Notes: a model not told the origin generated them from the sequence alone. 64,000 nucleotides of DNA from Campanula takesimana (GCA_026119855.1 JAOWBW010000485.1:62001-126000), one strand, 5' to 3'. Shown: positions 1-11,260, counted from the first letter of the stretch. Program-made: numbers and translations.

Positions 1-2913
1 GTGCCTGTCAATTGTACCATTGGGATTGTATTTAGTGCGAAAAATCCATTTGCAACCGATTGGATGCTGTGTCGAAGTAGCTGGAACAAGATCCCAGGTA
101 TGATTGTGGACAAGGGCATCGTACTCAGCCTGCATAGTAGCCCTCCATGCCGGGAGCTTAAGGGCTTGAGTGTAAGTCGAAGGTTCACTGTCAGGGTTTG
201 TAAGAGTAGCATGGAGATTAAGTTTATTGATGGGTTTTCGAATGTTATTGTGGAGTCTTGTAAGGGGTCCGGTTGGTAAGGGTGGAGGTGAGGGTATGGT
301 GGATGACGTGGAGGTAGTATGAGGGTTAGAGGAGGCAGCGGAAGTGGAGGTTGAGTGAGAGGACTGAGGGTCGTCCATACTGGCATAAGGGCTGGCCGGT
401 TCAGTGAGAGGTCCGGCTTGGTGTTCAGGAAGGTCGGTCTGGCTAAGGTGGCTGGCAGTTGGCAGGTATGTTTGAGGTGTTGGAGAAAGAATGGGTAATG
501 GGATGGTGCACCATTCATCCGAGGTAGGGGGTGTAGGAGCAGCGGAAGTGTGAGAAGCAAAGGGGAATATATTTTCAACAAAACGAACATGTCGTGAGAC
601 ATAAATTTTGTGGGAATTAGGTTCTAGACAATAGTAGGCGCTCTGTGTTGGTGACTAACCGACAAATACACATGGGGTAGATTTTGGATCCAATTTGTGA
701 GATGAGTAAGGACGGAGCCACGGATAACACAGACAACCAAAGCTCCGTAATTTGTGGTAATTGGGGGAGTGGCCGAACAATTTGAGAAAGGGCGATTGTA
801 GGTTAAGGGTACGAGATGGCACACGATTAATTAGGTAACTGGCAGTGACGAAGGCTAGAGGCCAGTATTTGTGAGACATGTGAGAATGAGAGAGGAGCGT
901 GAGGCCAGTTTCTACAATGTGACGATGACGCCTTTCAGAGAACCCATTGTGTTCAGGTGTATGGGGAGGGGAGGTCAGATGAGAGATTCCCAGAGAGATT
1001 AAGAGGGGACGGAGTCCAATGTATTCGCCACCGTTGTCACTGAAAATGGTGAGAATGGACCGGTGAAAGAATTTTTCCACTAGATTTCGAAAATTAGTGA
1101 AGACTGTAGTGGCATCGTTTTTGTGTTTGAGTGGATAAAGCCATGTATATTTGGTGAAGTGGTCAACAAAAACGATGTAATACTTATAACCATCATAGGA
1201 TAGAATAGGTGAAGTCCAAACATCACTATAAATTAAATCAAGAGGACCAGTAGACGAAAGAGATTTTTCATTAAACGGAAGTTTGTGACTTTTATTGCAG
1301 TCACAAGAATTACAATGAAAAAGACTACTTCTAGGTATATCTAAATGAAAACTGGAACTAAGATGTTGTAAAATTTGTGAGGACGGATGACCAAGACGAT
1401 GATGCCAATTGATGGTACGAGATGGGATGGAGACATGAACAGCGGGAGGAGATGGATGCCATTCATAAACGCCGGAGTTAGACTTGCCTAGGAAGAGAGT
1501 GTTGTCCGTACGAAGATCCTTCACAACAAACGAGTCGGGTAAGAAGGTGACAGATGTATTATTATCAGCACAAAACTTTGAGACAGATAAAATATTTCGA
1601 GAAATAGATGGAACATGCAAGACATGATTTAATTGTAAAGATGCAGAAGAGAGAGAAATAGAAGTGGATCCTATGTGAGAGATAGATAAACCTGAACCAT
1701 CGCCAATTATGAGTTCTTCAGTACCATCATACGGAGTGTGAAGGGATAGATTCTGAAGATCATTGGTTGCATGATGAGTCGCCCCAGTATCAAATAACCA
1801 ACCCGGAGCCTGAGAAGGGTGAGTATGAGCAGTGTAAGCAGCTGGATGATTATGGTTTGGACCCCGGTAAGGCTGTCGGTATGAGTTGGGGTTTTGAGTG
1901 GGAGAAGGCGAGTTTGGGGGGTAAGGATTTGGGAAATTGGCATTGGGAAAGGCTTGACGGAATAAAGTACATTGATTGAGAAAGTGGCCTTCCACACGAC
2001 ACCATTGGCAACGACCTTTGTAGTTGGGGTTAGGGTTTTGAGAGTTTCGGTTATATGATGGGGAGGGGCTCGGGTTAGGACGAGGAGGGGGGTTGGTCGT
2101 GCTGTTGTTGGGCGGTCGAGAGGAGTTATTCTTGGCGGGTTGTTTTGCTCCATACGCCACAGTGGCCGGAAAGGAGGGAGAGTGTGTGGATCGATGCTTG
2201 AGAGACACTTCTTTGTTAATCAATTTCTCGTGAAGTTCATCAAAAGAGATGGGTGTGTCTCGACTCTGTACAGCGGTGATGACACTATCATAATCTGAAT
2301 CATGAAGTTGCTCAAGGATTTTATCAACAAGATCATCGGGATCAAGAGGTCGACCTAGTGACGCAAGTTGATCTGCACAATTTTTGATATCATGCATATA
2401 GTCTGTAATAGAACGGGAACCTTTGGTGATATTGCGTAGCCGATCCTTGATTTGTTTGAGATGTCCCTTAGAAGGATTAGCATATGTCTTTGTTAGGGTG
2501 TTCCATACCTCTTGTGTGGTAGCACAGGAAGAGATAAGAGGGATGAGTGGGGCTGATAGGGATCCGACGAGGGCGCTGAGTAGAAGCTGATCTTGCCGGA
2601 ACCATGTTGTATAAGCTGGATTCGGAATAGTGGCTGGGGCGGCGGCGGCGGCAGCACGAGCAGCAGTCTTTTGAGCGTCGGTAGAGTCTGCCGGAATAGT
2701 GGGGTTTGCGGCAGGGTTTGGTAAATCGGTGGGTGGTGCAGGATGATTGCCATCAATGAATTGATGAAGATCGTAACCTCGGAGACAGGCTACAATTTGA
2801 GTTTTCCAGCCGATGTAATTGGTAGGGGTTAATTTGAGGATATGAGTAAGAGAGACAATAATCAAGGGTTTTGTGGGTTCTGCCGGGTTTGGCAGAGTTG
2901 AAGTTTCAGCCAT
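1..2913 (-). pseudogene. Element A gag-pol polyprotein, one in-frame stop
   Basis: The start used is MAETSTL at 2913; an in-frame ATG 24 bases upstream lies next to the primer site and is less likely. Domains in order are a UBN2-type gag, a CX2CX4HX4C zinc knuckle (CQWCRVEGHFLNQC, about residues 300-315), protease with FDTGATHH near residue 375, the GAG pre-integrase histidine/cysteine region, and integrase with DVW, DNGGEY and an NGFSERR glutamate. A TAG stop at 655-657 follows the integrase FVG motif. Beyond it the same frame stays open to base 1 and reads into RT (KWIFRTKYNPNG at the edge). The break is thus a single nonsense codon in an otherwise well kept frame, so this copy looks young. 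Confidence 0.93.
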
Positions 2914-2940
2914 GGAGAAAAAAAAAATTGGGATCATTAT

Positions 2941-2952
2941 GCTCTGATACCA
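2941..2952 (-). promoter_or_regulatory. Element A primer-binding site (tRNA-iMet)
   Basis: On the minus strand this reads TGGTATCAGAGC, the usual plant Ty1/copia site pairing with the 3' end of initiator tRNA-Met. It directly abuts the LTR end. Confidence 0.93.
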
Positions 2953-3214
2953 TGTAAGAGGATGGAAATCATAGAGTACATAAACATAAGAATAAGTTTA
3001 TGTGTATTGAATAAAATAAGTTCACTTGTATTGATAACCAATGACCCCTATTTATACTAGTACATAAATTAAGATACTAGAGAACTATTTTGAGACTATG
3101 ATTGTGAAGAAGACTCCAATTAGGAAACTGAATAAGTGAGCCGAGAGGGGAGGATGGCGGCACAACCTAGCTTGCTCCGCAAGCTAGGGTTTCTGATTAT
3201 GATTATGTTTAACA
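2953..3214 (-). repeat. Element A 5' LTR
   Basis: On the minus strand the LTR starts TGTTAAAC at 3214 and ends CTTACA at 2953, next to the primer site. The inner end is firm; the outer end is inferred from the TG...CA rule because the partner LTR is outside the window. It holds a perfect 10-bp inverted repeat with a 3-base loop (3166-3188). Confidence 0.75.
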
Positions 3215-3550
3215 GCCTATTGTCATTTACTCCCTCCGTCCCCCAAAATAATTTTCACGTTTTGACTATTCAAACTTTTTAAGGGAGTGAACACTTGCTT
3301 CACTAGCCATGTTGTGTGTATGCACATTTAAGCCTACATTGTTAAAATGGGAAGAATTTTTTGGGACAATGAAAAATTGCAAATGAGAAGATCATTTTGT
3401 AAATATCAATTTTCTTCATCATAACTAACAGATCGTGTTGTACCTACTTGGTTATATGAGTGTGAAACTTTTACTTCAGGCAACAAATCACACTATATGA
3501 CAAACTTACTCCACACGGCATAATAGTTTAGATTATGAAAAATTATGTTT
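3215..3550. other. Non-coding; one Stowaway-like terminus only
   Basis: No gene is seen. CTCCCTCCGTCC at about 3229 is a Stowaway-type terminal sequence, but no matching opposite end with a TA duplication was found nearby, so it may be a broken MITE. Confidence 0.5.
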
Positions 3551-3786
3551 TACTCCCTCCGTCCTAATTTAAAGTTTTTAGTTTGACTTTGCACGGAGAT
3601 TAAGAAAAAGTAAATGTTGTGAGTTTGAAAAGTAAAGTGAGAGAGAGAAAGTGGGTAGGGAGTTTTTGTTGTGAGAATGACAAGTGGGTCCCACTTTCCA
3701 TTTTAGATAATAAAGCAAAGTAAAAACCTTAAATCGGGACAGACTAAAAAGGAAAGTAAGAACCTTAAAGCAGGATAGAGGGAGTA
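3551..3786. mobile_element. Stowaway-type MITE 1
   Basis: Starts TACTCCCTCCGTCC and ends with the inverted form GGGAGTA, flanked by TA, about 236 bp. Its inner sequence, including the AATGACAAGTGGGTCCCA stretch, is the reverse complement of the MITE at 5004-5246, so both belong to one family. Confidence 0.85.
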
Positions 3787-3946
3787 CAACTTTCCTTAAG
3801 AGATAGTAGGCTTATGTATTTTACTGAAACCAAAAGAAACTACAAGGGGGTTTTCTGTTCTTTCCTCTTTAATCTATAAGGTGAGATAAGCAAGGTCGCC
3901 CTTGAATAGTGTCAGTACGAAAGACCAGCGGTAATACTCCATCCTA

Positions 3947-4053
3947 GGGGCAAATTGGGTGTTTTGAGTTTACCTATTGAAGTTAAAAATTCATTGGATA
4001 TCCGGGTATTTTAACTTTAATGGGTAAACCCAAAACACCCAATTTGCCACCCC
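3947..4053. mobile_element. 107-bp foldback MITE with 12-bp target duplication
   Basis: Two arms of about 40 bases form a near-perfect inverted repeat (few mismatches, one arm with 3 extra bases) around a 20-base loop; termini are GGGGCAAATT and its complement. The direct repeat TACTCCATCCTA lies on both sides (3935-3946 and 4054-4065). The structure is a foldback MITE. The long duplication is nearest to the Mutator range of 9-11 bp but exceeds it. Confidence 0.8.
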
Positions 4054-4065
4054 TACTCCATCCTA

Positions 4066-4386
4066 TATGGGAAAGATGTGAGAGTTTAGTTTGATGCTTA
4101 CAAGCCCACAAAGCTACCATTGAGCATCAATAACATCCACGAATTTTTGGGTGGTCCTATCATAAGTCAAGTGAACACAGTTATTTGTAGAAAAAATCAT
4201 AATGGACAACTAAAATTTATTATTGCGACTATAACTAATGGTGAATTGATAAGACGTTTTAAAATGTAATTATGATTGTTTTTTTTATAATATTAAGTCA
4301 AAGTATAATTGAGCAGATAATTTTCACATTGATTTTGAAGTTTAAAATGGGACGTATGGAGTACACATTTTAAAAACAAAAAATTA
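4066..4386. other. AT-rich intergenic stretch
   Basis: No coding signal. GGACGTATGGAGTA near 4350-4362 resembles an inverted Stowaway terminus without a clear partner. Confidence 0.5.
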
Positions 4387-4488
4387 TACTCTCTCTGTCT
4401 TAAAATAAATATCAGAGTCTAATATATTTATACATTAAAAACAAATTTAAACTTTTCTTAGATATTCATTTGGGATGGAAGAAATCTA
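4387..4488. mobile_element. Short Stowaway-like MITE (about 100 bp)
   Basis: The left end TACTCTCTCTGTCTTAAA and the right end form imperfect inverted repeats sharing the AATATC core (ATAAATATC against GATATTCAT), with TA at both borders. The termini are degraded. Confidence 0.55.
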
Positions 4489-4489
4489 A

Positions 4490-4803
4490 TACTCCCTCCG
4501 TCCCATTTCAAGTTTCACCATTTTGGTGATGTACGCAAATTAAGAAAAGCTATTTGTGTAAGAAATGTTGTGAGAGGGAAGAAGTTAGTGGGTATGACAA
4601 GTGGGGCCTACAATTTAAATATGTGAAAAGGGAAAGTTAGTGGGCATGACAAGTGGAGCCTACATTTTAATTATGTGAGAAGAAAAAGTTAGTGGGTGTG
4701 ACAAATGGGCTCCCATGTTTTTTCCATTTTAGGAAATGGTGAAGCAATCAACGGAACATCTATTTGGGTAATTGGTGAAACTTGAAATGGGACGGAGGGA
4801 GTA
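4490..4803. mobile_element. Stowaway-type MITE 2 with internal triplication
   Basis: Terminal inverted repeats of about 30 bases (CTCCCTCCGTCCCATTTC and its complement) with TA borders. Inside, a unit of 51-52 bases starting AAGTTAGTGGG occurs three times (about 4583, 4634, 4686), the last copy degraded. Confidence 0.88.
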
Positions 4804-5003
4804 TTATTATTGTTGTGTTTCCCGAATAATTATTAGATAGACTCAGAACAAGTCCTTAAAGACTTTCTTACGTAGGGCAATATTAAAACTTTTGACCCAA
4901 TAGTGTAAACTTTCTAAAATATGGGGGCAGTAGTTTGAAGTTGGAAAAAGACTTTGAAACCTTCTGGATGTAGTTGTAGGGCCTGTGATTGAATGATAGG
5001 GAG

Positions 5004-5246
5004 TACTCCTTCTGTCCCCCGCTTTAAATTTCTTACTTTCCTTTTTAATTTGTTCTAATTTAAGGTTTTTATTTTGTTTTATTACATAAAATGGAAAGTG
5101 GGACCCACTTGTCATTCTCACAACAAAAACTCCCTACCCACTTTCTCTCTCCCACTTTACTTTTTATACTCACAACATTTACTTTTTCTTAATCTTCGTG
5201 TAAAGTCAAACTAAACTAAGAACTTTAAATGGGGACGGAGAGAGTA
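5004..5246. mobile_element. Stowaway-type MITE 3
   Basis: Starts TACTCCTTCTGTCCCCC and ends GGGGACGGAGAGAGTA. It is the same family as 3551-3786 in the opposite orientation. Confidence 0.85.
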
Positions 5247-5412
5247 ACTTTTATTGAAGCACTTCATTATGAAGAAAATGATGAACCACTAGTTTCTTAG
5301 CAAAGTTGGTTCATAGTCATGCTGTCTGATTGACCAGCAGCTTAGGGGACAGGGCCCCACTCTATTCATCTTATCCTCTTAATAATTTTCATTAAGCACC
5401 ACTCGTATAAGT
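5247..5412. other. Short intergenic stretch, nothing recognised
   Basis: No ORF, repeat or RNA gene seen. Confidence 0.5.
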
Positions 5413-5606
5413 TACTCCCTCTTTCTCACATACTAAAATTCTTACTTTCCCTTTTTTTTTTTTTATCTCAGACTACATTTTTTAGTTGCTTTATTACTTA
5501 AAATGGACTATGGGATCCGCTTGTCATTCTCACAACAAAAACTCTCTACTTACTTTATATCTCCTACTTTCTCTTACTTACTTTTTCACTCACAACATTT
5601 ACTTTT

Positions 5607-6750
5607 GGGAAAATTGCAAATTGGTAACCTGTGTTTATCTCACGTTTGCAATCCCCAACCTGAGAGTTGAATTGTGCCAATCAGGCATCTGAGTTTGTCA
5701 ATTTGTTACAATATGATGAATAAACTAACTTTTCGTTAATTTTTTAACAGACTTAAACACATGTGCCTCGCACGTGACTTTTGAGAAGGAAAATCTTGTC
5801 AATTCCTGAAATCTGAGCAAGGCACATATTTATTGAGGGGGTCAACTTGCATGTTTTTGAAAATAAAGAGAATAATAAAATATATACCTAAAATTTTTAC
5901 ACCACCACCACTACCTCTCGCACCACCACCATCGCCACCCTTAACACCACCACCACCATCTCTCTCCATTCCCAAACCTAGAACGACATTCACTCCCCTT
6001 CCATCTCTCTCCATTCCCAATCCCAAAAGCACCATTCAAAACCAGATCTTAAAAGAAAGAACGCCCTCTCCCACCTCTCAACCACTACCGCCGCCGCCAG
6101 CCCAATCAATTTCGATCCTTTCATCATCCCTTACCACATAATTCCTCAACACCGTTCCTTCTCTAATCTCGCTCTTCAATACCCGAACCCGCCTCCATAC
6201 CTTGTTACCCAAAAAAATCAATTCTCATCACCGACAGTTGTCCCACCAATTTCTCAGTCGATTACTCCCCAATCACCATCAAAACTCAGATTTTGGAAAA
6301 CCAAAAACCAAATTTCGAAAATCTAAGTTTTTGAACCCAGGTTCCAGATTCCGAAGATGATTTTCCAAATTTGAAAATTGATGGAAATAGGGAAGGGAGG
6401 GGTTTCTAGGTTCTTGAGTTTGTTGGGTTTTTTTTTTGGTCAAAGGAGTGTACATGTTATAAATGTAGGGATATATTGGTCATTTTATTTCTCAAATCTT
6501 TCATGTGCAGCTCATATGGTCTTTTTTCTTTTTATTATTTTTTTTATTTTCGGATTGACAAGATTGCTCTTCCCAAAAGTCATGTGCGAGGCACATGTGT
6601 TTAGCTTCGTTAAAAAATTAATGAAAAGTTAGTTTATTCACCACATTGCAACAAATTGACAAGCTCAGGTGCCTGATTGACACAATTCAACCCTCAGGTT
6701 GGGGATTGCGAACGTGAGACAAACACAGGTTACCAATTTGCAATTTGCCC
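5607..6750. mobile_element. MULE-like non-autonomous element with long TIRs
   Basis: Termini are GGGAAAATTGCAAATTGG at the left and its complement with GGGCAAATT at the right. The inverted repeats extend about 200 bases inward with scattered mismatches. The 9-bp direct flanks are TTTACTTTT (5598-5606) and TTTACGGTT (6751-6759), which fit a Mutator-type duplication with two later changes. No transposase is encoded in the 1144 bp. The core is proline-codon rich and may be captured host sequence. Confidence 0.85.
5833..6141 (+). other. Proline-rich open frame inside the MULE, possible captured fragment
   Basis: A 102-codon open frame is rich in Pro and Ser (runs such as TPPPPS), between the MULE arms. 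Both strands are open here over part of the stretch, so low complexity could explain it. No family is recognised. It could be a Pack-MULE style gene fragment, but there is no splice or domain evidence. Confidence 0.2.
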
Positions 6751-6812
6751 TTTACGGTTTCTTAATCTCCATTTAAGTCAAAGTAAGAACCTTAGTCCGC
6801 GCAGATGGAGTA

Positions 6813-7065
6813 TATTTATATAACCATCAAGCTTTAGAAATTATCTTTATGTTGACCGTCTTTTCTTGTAATCCGACTAGACACTATTATCAACAAATTT
6901 ATGCTTACTATTTCTCTTTCTCAATAAGTTTGGATTTAATATTGATTTTGAATTTGTAGTAGTAGTAATTGGTAATAAATATTAATAAATTAAACATTTG
7001 ATTTTATTTATTTTTGTCATCTTTGTTCTTGATGTCGATAATGATACTGAATTTGACTAAGTAAT
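6813..7065. other. AT-rich intergenic stretch
   Basis: No gene or repeat structure recognised between the MITE and the presumed LTR of element H. Confidence 0.5.
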
Positions 7066-7613
7066 TGTTATGGGTAAAATCTGCACGACGACATCTTCCT
7101 AGATGCCGACATCCTGATAACAGTAACACTGTGAGTTATTTATTTATTTATATAAATTTATTGTGTTACTAACGTCTTCTTTTACAGATAAAAATTAGGT
7201 ATTAAAAATGTGTTACTTGACTTCGTAAAGAATCTAATCAACGGCAACAAAGATGTGGTCACAATGGAGATCTTCTCTGAGATTTTAGCTTAGTTTGTTA
7301 GGTTAATTAATTTATCTTTTTTCCTTTGTGAATCAGTATAAAATTGAGTTATGAGGCGGCACATACACACACGATACACTGATTGATTCTTGTACTCTGT
7401 CATAGCTCTCAAGCTTTGAGTTATGAGGCGGCACATACACACACGATACACTGATTAATTCTTGTACTCTGTCATAGCTCTCAACATCAACGTGTTACAT
7501 TTATTTCATATTCCATTCATCAATTATATTCCATTGTACCCTCCTAATCTTGAATTGAAGGTCTAAACACTTTTTCTAGTTAATTTGACTTCCATTGTTT
7601 TTTCACCAAAACA
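7066..7613 (+). repeat. Element H 5' LTR (left border uncertain)
   Basis: Ends CCAAAACA directly before the primer-binding region. A TATAAAA box lies at 7337. Downstream of it a 72-bp unit beginning TTGAGTTATGAGGCGGC is directly duplicated (7344-7415 and 7416-7486). Only one LTR is in the window, so the start is not proven. Confidence 0.55.
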
Positions 7614-7614
7614 A

Positions 7615-7632
7615 TTTGGCGCCCACCGAGGG
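7615..7632 (+). promoter_or_regulatory. Element H primer-binding region
   Basis: TTTGGCGCCCACCGAGGG lies just after the LTR end and ahead of gag. The GGCGCCCACCG form is common before Tat-type gypsy gag genes. I did not assign the tRNA. Confidence 0.65.
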
Positions 7633-7652
7633 GCCTTTGGTTTTTTAATTGT

Positions 7653-9654
7653 TTGAATATCCTTCAAATCATTATGTCTAATAAACCTATGACTTACGGC
7701 ATCAGCAAGGCTCCTACCTCAACTGGCGGCTTGAACTTATCGATTTGGGGCAACAGTCCCAACAAGACTACAAGCATCAATTCTGGAACTCTGCCGCCGC
7801 CACCGCCTGTTGTAACTGGCAAGAAACAATCAACTCTAGCTTCTGACCCCGAGCTCAAAAACATTCTCATCCAAATGAGGAGTCAGTTAGACAAGCAGCA
7901 AAGCAACTCTACCTTGATATTCGACACCCTAGTGAACATGCAGAAAGAGCAGAAGGCCTTAAGCGAGAGGGTGGATTCTGTATCACCAATTTGTCCCAGG
8001 GTTCTTGATTTCGGCACTAGGGGCAGCCCTTCTATGTTCAATGAATGGATCCCGATGGCTACTGCAACTGATGGTGGAATCCCGTCATCTTCTTTGGTGA
8101 CGTCTTCTCCGATGATGTCATCATCCTTGGATCCTGGCTTCTTCCAGTTCTCTCCATTTGGCATCACCTCTGTCCCACCTTCCACTTATAACCTTTCAGG
8201 GAGATCCGCAGGACCAACTTACACCAATAGTACCATTGTGACATCTGCAGCAGATGTCAACAACCCATTCGGTAACATTAATTTAAGTTTTACATTTGAT
8301 AATATTGCTCGTACTGCTAACCCTTTTACAGGTAACATCATAGCAAGCCAGCTTCAAGAATTAAGGGATATGGTTATGAATGTGCCCGGCATCACTCCTC
8401 CCATTCAGCAGGTCTCTCCAACATGCTACAGTCAATCCCGCTTCATGCCAGCCATTACAGATGTCGACATCCCCAAAGGATTCAACATTCCATCCATGAA
8501 GTTCTATGATGGGAGCACATATCCTGAGGAACATGTTGCCCATTACCAAGAGAAGAGGGAGATCGTTCGTATACCTCTTCAGTATAGGGAAGCCTGTCTA
8601 TGCAAAGGCTTTGGATCAACTTTGGTAGGACCAGCTTTGAAATGGTTGATTCGTTAACCACCAGGATCAATCGGATCGTATGCCCAGCTTATCAACATGT
8701 TCAACAACCAGTTCTCTTGCAGTCGACAGTTTGAGAAGATGACCAGTGAACTTTACCAAATTATTCAACAACCAGCCGAAACATTGAAGGACTATGTCAA
8801 CAGGTTCAACAAAGAAGTCCTGGAAATCCTTAACCTTGACATGGCGACAGTAACAGAAGCTTTTAGAATGGGATTGAAGAAGGACTCACCGTTCTATGAA
8901 GATCTAGTGATGACTCCATGCAAAAGAATGGAGGACGTACGCAATAGAGCAACAAGGTTCATCTGGTTGGAAGAGGATAAAGCATAGCAGACAAAGGATT
9001 CCAGCAAGGTGTCGACGTATGATAACCCAGACAGAAGGACAGAGACGTCTCACCAGAAGCAGTACAATAGATCCAGACCCTACCATAGAAATGATTCTAA
9101 CAAGATCCATTCTGTAGAAGACGAGGACCAAGATGATGTTGACTATCCTAAAATTACTGATTATTGTTTTTCTGTTGATGTTTTAGGTATCCTCTGTACA
9201 ATGAGAAACCTTGGAGACAAAGCAAGATGGCCAAGAAAGAATGACAAACCAGCTACTTGGAAGGACAAATCCAAATGGTGTTCTTATCATGAGGATTTCG
9301 GACATCTTACAGAGGATTGCATCGCCTTAAGGAAGGAACTAAGCTACTTTTTGTCAAAAGGATATCTCAAAGAAATCCTTAGTCACCGGAAGAACAAGGT
9401 AGAAAACAAAGAGAACATCCCAGAAAGACCACCTTCTCCTCCACCTGTAACTAAGGTAATTCAATTTATCAGTGGTGGTTCTGATATTTGTGGTACTTCT
9501 TATTCTGCAGCTAAAAGGCATGCACACAAGTCCAAGGATGAAAAGCCCAGAAGAAAAGATAGGACTTCCCAGCTGACTTCTCAACATGTCATCTCCTTCG
9601 AAGAAAATGATAGGGACAATGTCTTAGATCCACATCATGATGCGTTGGTCATTG
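7653..9654 (+). pseudogene. Element H gag, two stops, cut by element B
   Basis: The frame starting at 7653 (likely start MSNKPM at 7674) carries a low-complexity N-terminus. The retrotransposon gag core follows from about 8480 (KFYDGSTYPEEHVAHY through DYVNRFNKEVLEI), then a zinc finger WCSYHEDFGHLTEDC near 9277. A TAA at 8655-8657 in the gag core and a TAG at 8985-8987 interrupt one continuous frame. The frame then reaches DALVI at 9654, where element B is inserted. The gag would form the virus-like particle in the cytoplasm; this copy cannot make a full-length protein. Confidence 0.88.
9650..9654 (+). other. Target-site duplication of element B, left copy (CATTG)
   Basis: CATTG here and at 63420-63424 flank element B exactly at the TG...CA LTR ends. 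Confidence 0.95.
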
Positions 9655-11060
9655 TGTTAGGTATGCCCACTTATATCTCAGTTTCAATGTAATAGGATTG
9701 ATTAGAATTGATTGATCCATCACCTAAGTTTTATTTCATGGACTTTAGACTCACATAAGAAGTATTTATACTTCAGTTTTTTGGTAGTCCATTGTAATAG
9801 AATTGGCTTAGGAATAGGGCAAGAAGGTCAAGATTGAAGAAAAATCGCAAGTTGAAATTGAGCCTCGCGCCCATGCGCCCTCTCTTGCACCATACGCCCC
9901 CTTGGCGCGCGCGCATGATCATGCGTCTAGCTTTGATCATGCGCCCCAAATGGCTCAACGCGCCCACGCGCTCCAAAGGCTCAACGCGCCTCATAGTGTT
10001 AATTCAATACTCAGTGATTTATTGAAGACAAAAACTTGAAGAAATTTAAACTACGCCAATGAGCCCACGGTGGTTAAATAACACGTATGCACCCGTATCT
10101 TAGGGCACGTGTCCATAACGGTCATATTTGTGTTATGTGTCTAACGGCTATAAAGGACACATGCTCCACTCAATGAGCGACAACACATCCGTCCTTTAAC
10201 CTTATCCACAAGGGATTTCCAACGGCTAGTTTTTGGGGCTCTACTATAAATACCCCATAACTTCAAACGTTTTGAAGTTGCTAAGAATCTCAGAATTTCT
10301 CTCTCAAGCATTTGTTGAAGATTTGAAGATTGCCTTTGATTTTCCAGAATTCTCAAGAATATCTTCATAACTTCATCCTTAGCCCAGATCCTCAAGCAAA
10401 AACACTTTAGTTTTCTTGTGCTCTGAATCTCAAAGATCTAAAGAGCCTTGAATCTAAAATCACACACGCACCTCTTTAAGTTTGATCACTTAGATCTTTC
10501 TTTTAGAGATACACCGGTTATTGTCTAGGACTTGTTCTTTCATAGAATATTAGATCTTAAGTTAGTGTATAAGCTCAAACGATTGTAATTTGTAACACTC
10601 ACTCATTATATAAGATCTCCATTAGAAATCCAAGACTAACCATCTTGGTAGAGGACGTAGATCATTTTCCCGATCGAACCTCTCCAAATAGCGCGTATTA
10701 ATTTCTTGTCATTTACTTTCAAGTTATTATCTTATCTCACTATTTGCTTGTTTAATCATTGTAGATTGATTGATCTGAATTGTGTTGTGTTGGTTATATC
10801 ATTTGCCATAGTTCCTTATTTCACCCACTTTGAGCCAAAATACTTAGAGTGTGTGTTGCGCCCCTTTTAATCATTTGCGCCTACTTTACTTAACTATTCC
10901 GCTATGCATTTCACTCACTCACTTAGGCGCATTTCATTACGCTTTTTTGATTAAGTGCGCATTTGCCATTGAATTTTCAAGGGTACGAAAAGAATTTTAA
11001 AACAGCTATTCACCCCCCCTCTAGCTATTTTCATACCCTTGTTGCCCTTTGGGACCAACA
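9655..11060 (+). repeat. Element B 5' LTR
   Basis: Starts TGTTAGGTATGCCC and ends GGGACCAACA; matches 62031-63419. A TATAAATA box lies at 10245-10252. GCGC-rich motifs cluster at about 9861-9992, some 260-380 bases upstream of that box. Confidence 0.95.
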
Positions 11061-11062
11061 AG

Positions 11063-11074
11063 TGGTATCAGAGC
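11063..11074 (+). promoter_or_regulatory. Element B primer-binding site (tRNA-iMet)
   Basis: TGGTATCAGAGC two bases after the LTR end. Confidence 0.95.
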
Positions 11075-11133
11075 AAATACCTTTATAAAACCTTTTTCCT
11101 TTTCAAGCTTAACAGCTTGGGTGCCGATTCAAT

Positions 11134-11260
11134 ATGGCAAACTCAAAACCTTCGGCAACTGCTAACTACACACATGTTCCAGTCTTTGATGAAGATCACT
11201 TTGACGTGTGGAAATTCAGCATCTTAACTCATCTCACTTCAATCGATGAAAGGCTTCATG
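11134..11260 (+). pseudogene. Element B gag, N-terminal fragment before element C
   Basis: An ATG 60 bases past the primer site opens a frame beginning MANSKPSATANY that contains the DEDHFDVWKF stretch typical of copia gag N-termini. After 42 codons it is cut at the TCATG duplication by element C. The frame resumes without shift at 43142 (ATACCGTGG), giving a joined gag in one frame. The beginning of the gene is intact; what breaks it is the insertion. Confidence 0.92.
11256..11260 (+). other. Target-site duplication of element C, left copy (TCATG)
   Basis: TCATG here and at 43137-43141 flank element C. Confidence 0.94.

Larger units (their letters stand above)
1..3214 (-). mobile_element. 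Element A: Ty1/copia retrotransposon, 5' part, truncated by window edge
   Basis: Reading the minus strand from 3214 downwards gives a short LTR, a tRNA-Met primer site, then gag, protease, integrase and the start of reverse transcriptase, which runs off the left edge. The short LTR (about 262 bp) and a gag with a UBN2-like N-terminus are typical of Ale/Retrofit-type copia elements; that lineage is inferred. The 3' LTR and most of RT lie outside the window, so the target duplication cannot be checked. Confidence 0.93.
5413..6812. mobile_element. Stowaway-type MITE 4, split by a MULE
   Basis: The left half (5413-5606) and right half (6751-6812) together match the intact MITE at 5004-5246. The break falls in the same internal ACATTTACTTTT stretch. 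Host MITE length without the insert is about 250 bp. Confidence 0.85.

Noticed and set aside
1..279. Plus-strand ORF at the window start
   Set aside because: Antisense shadow of the element A reverse transcriptase frame.
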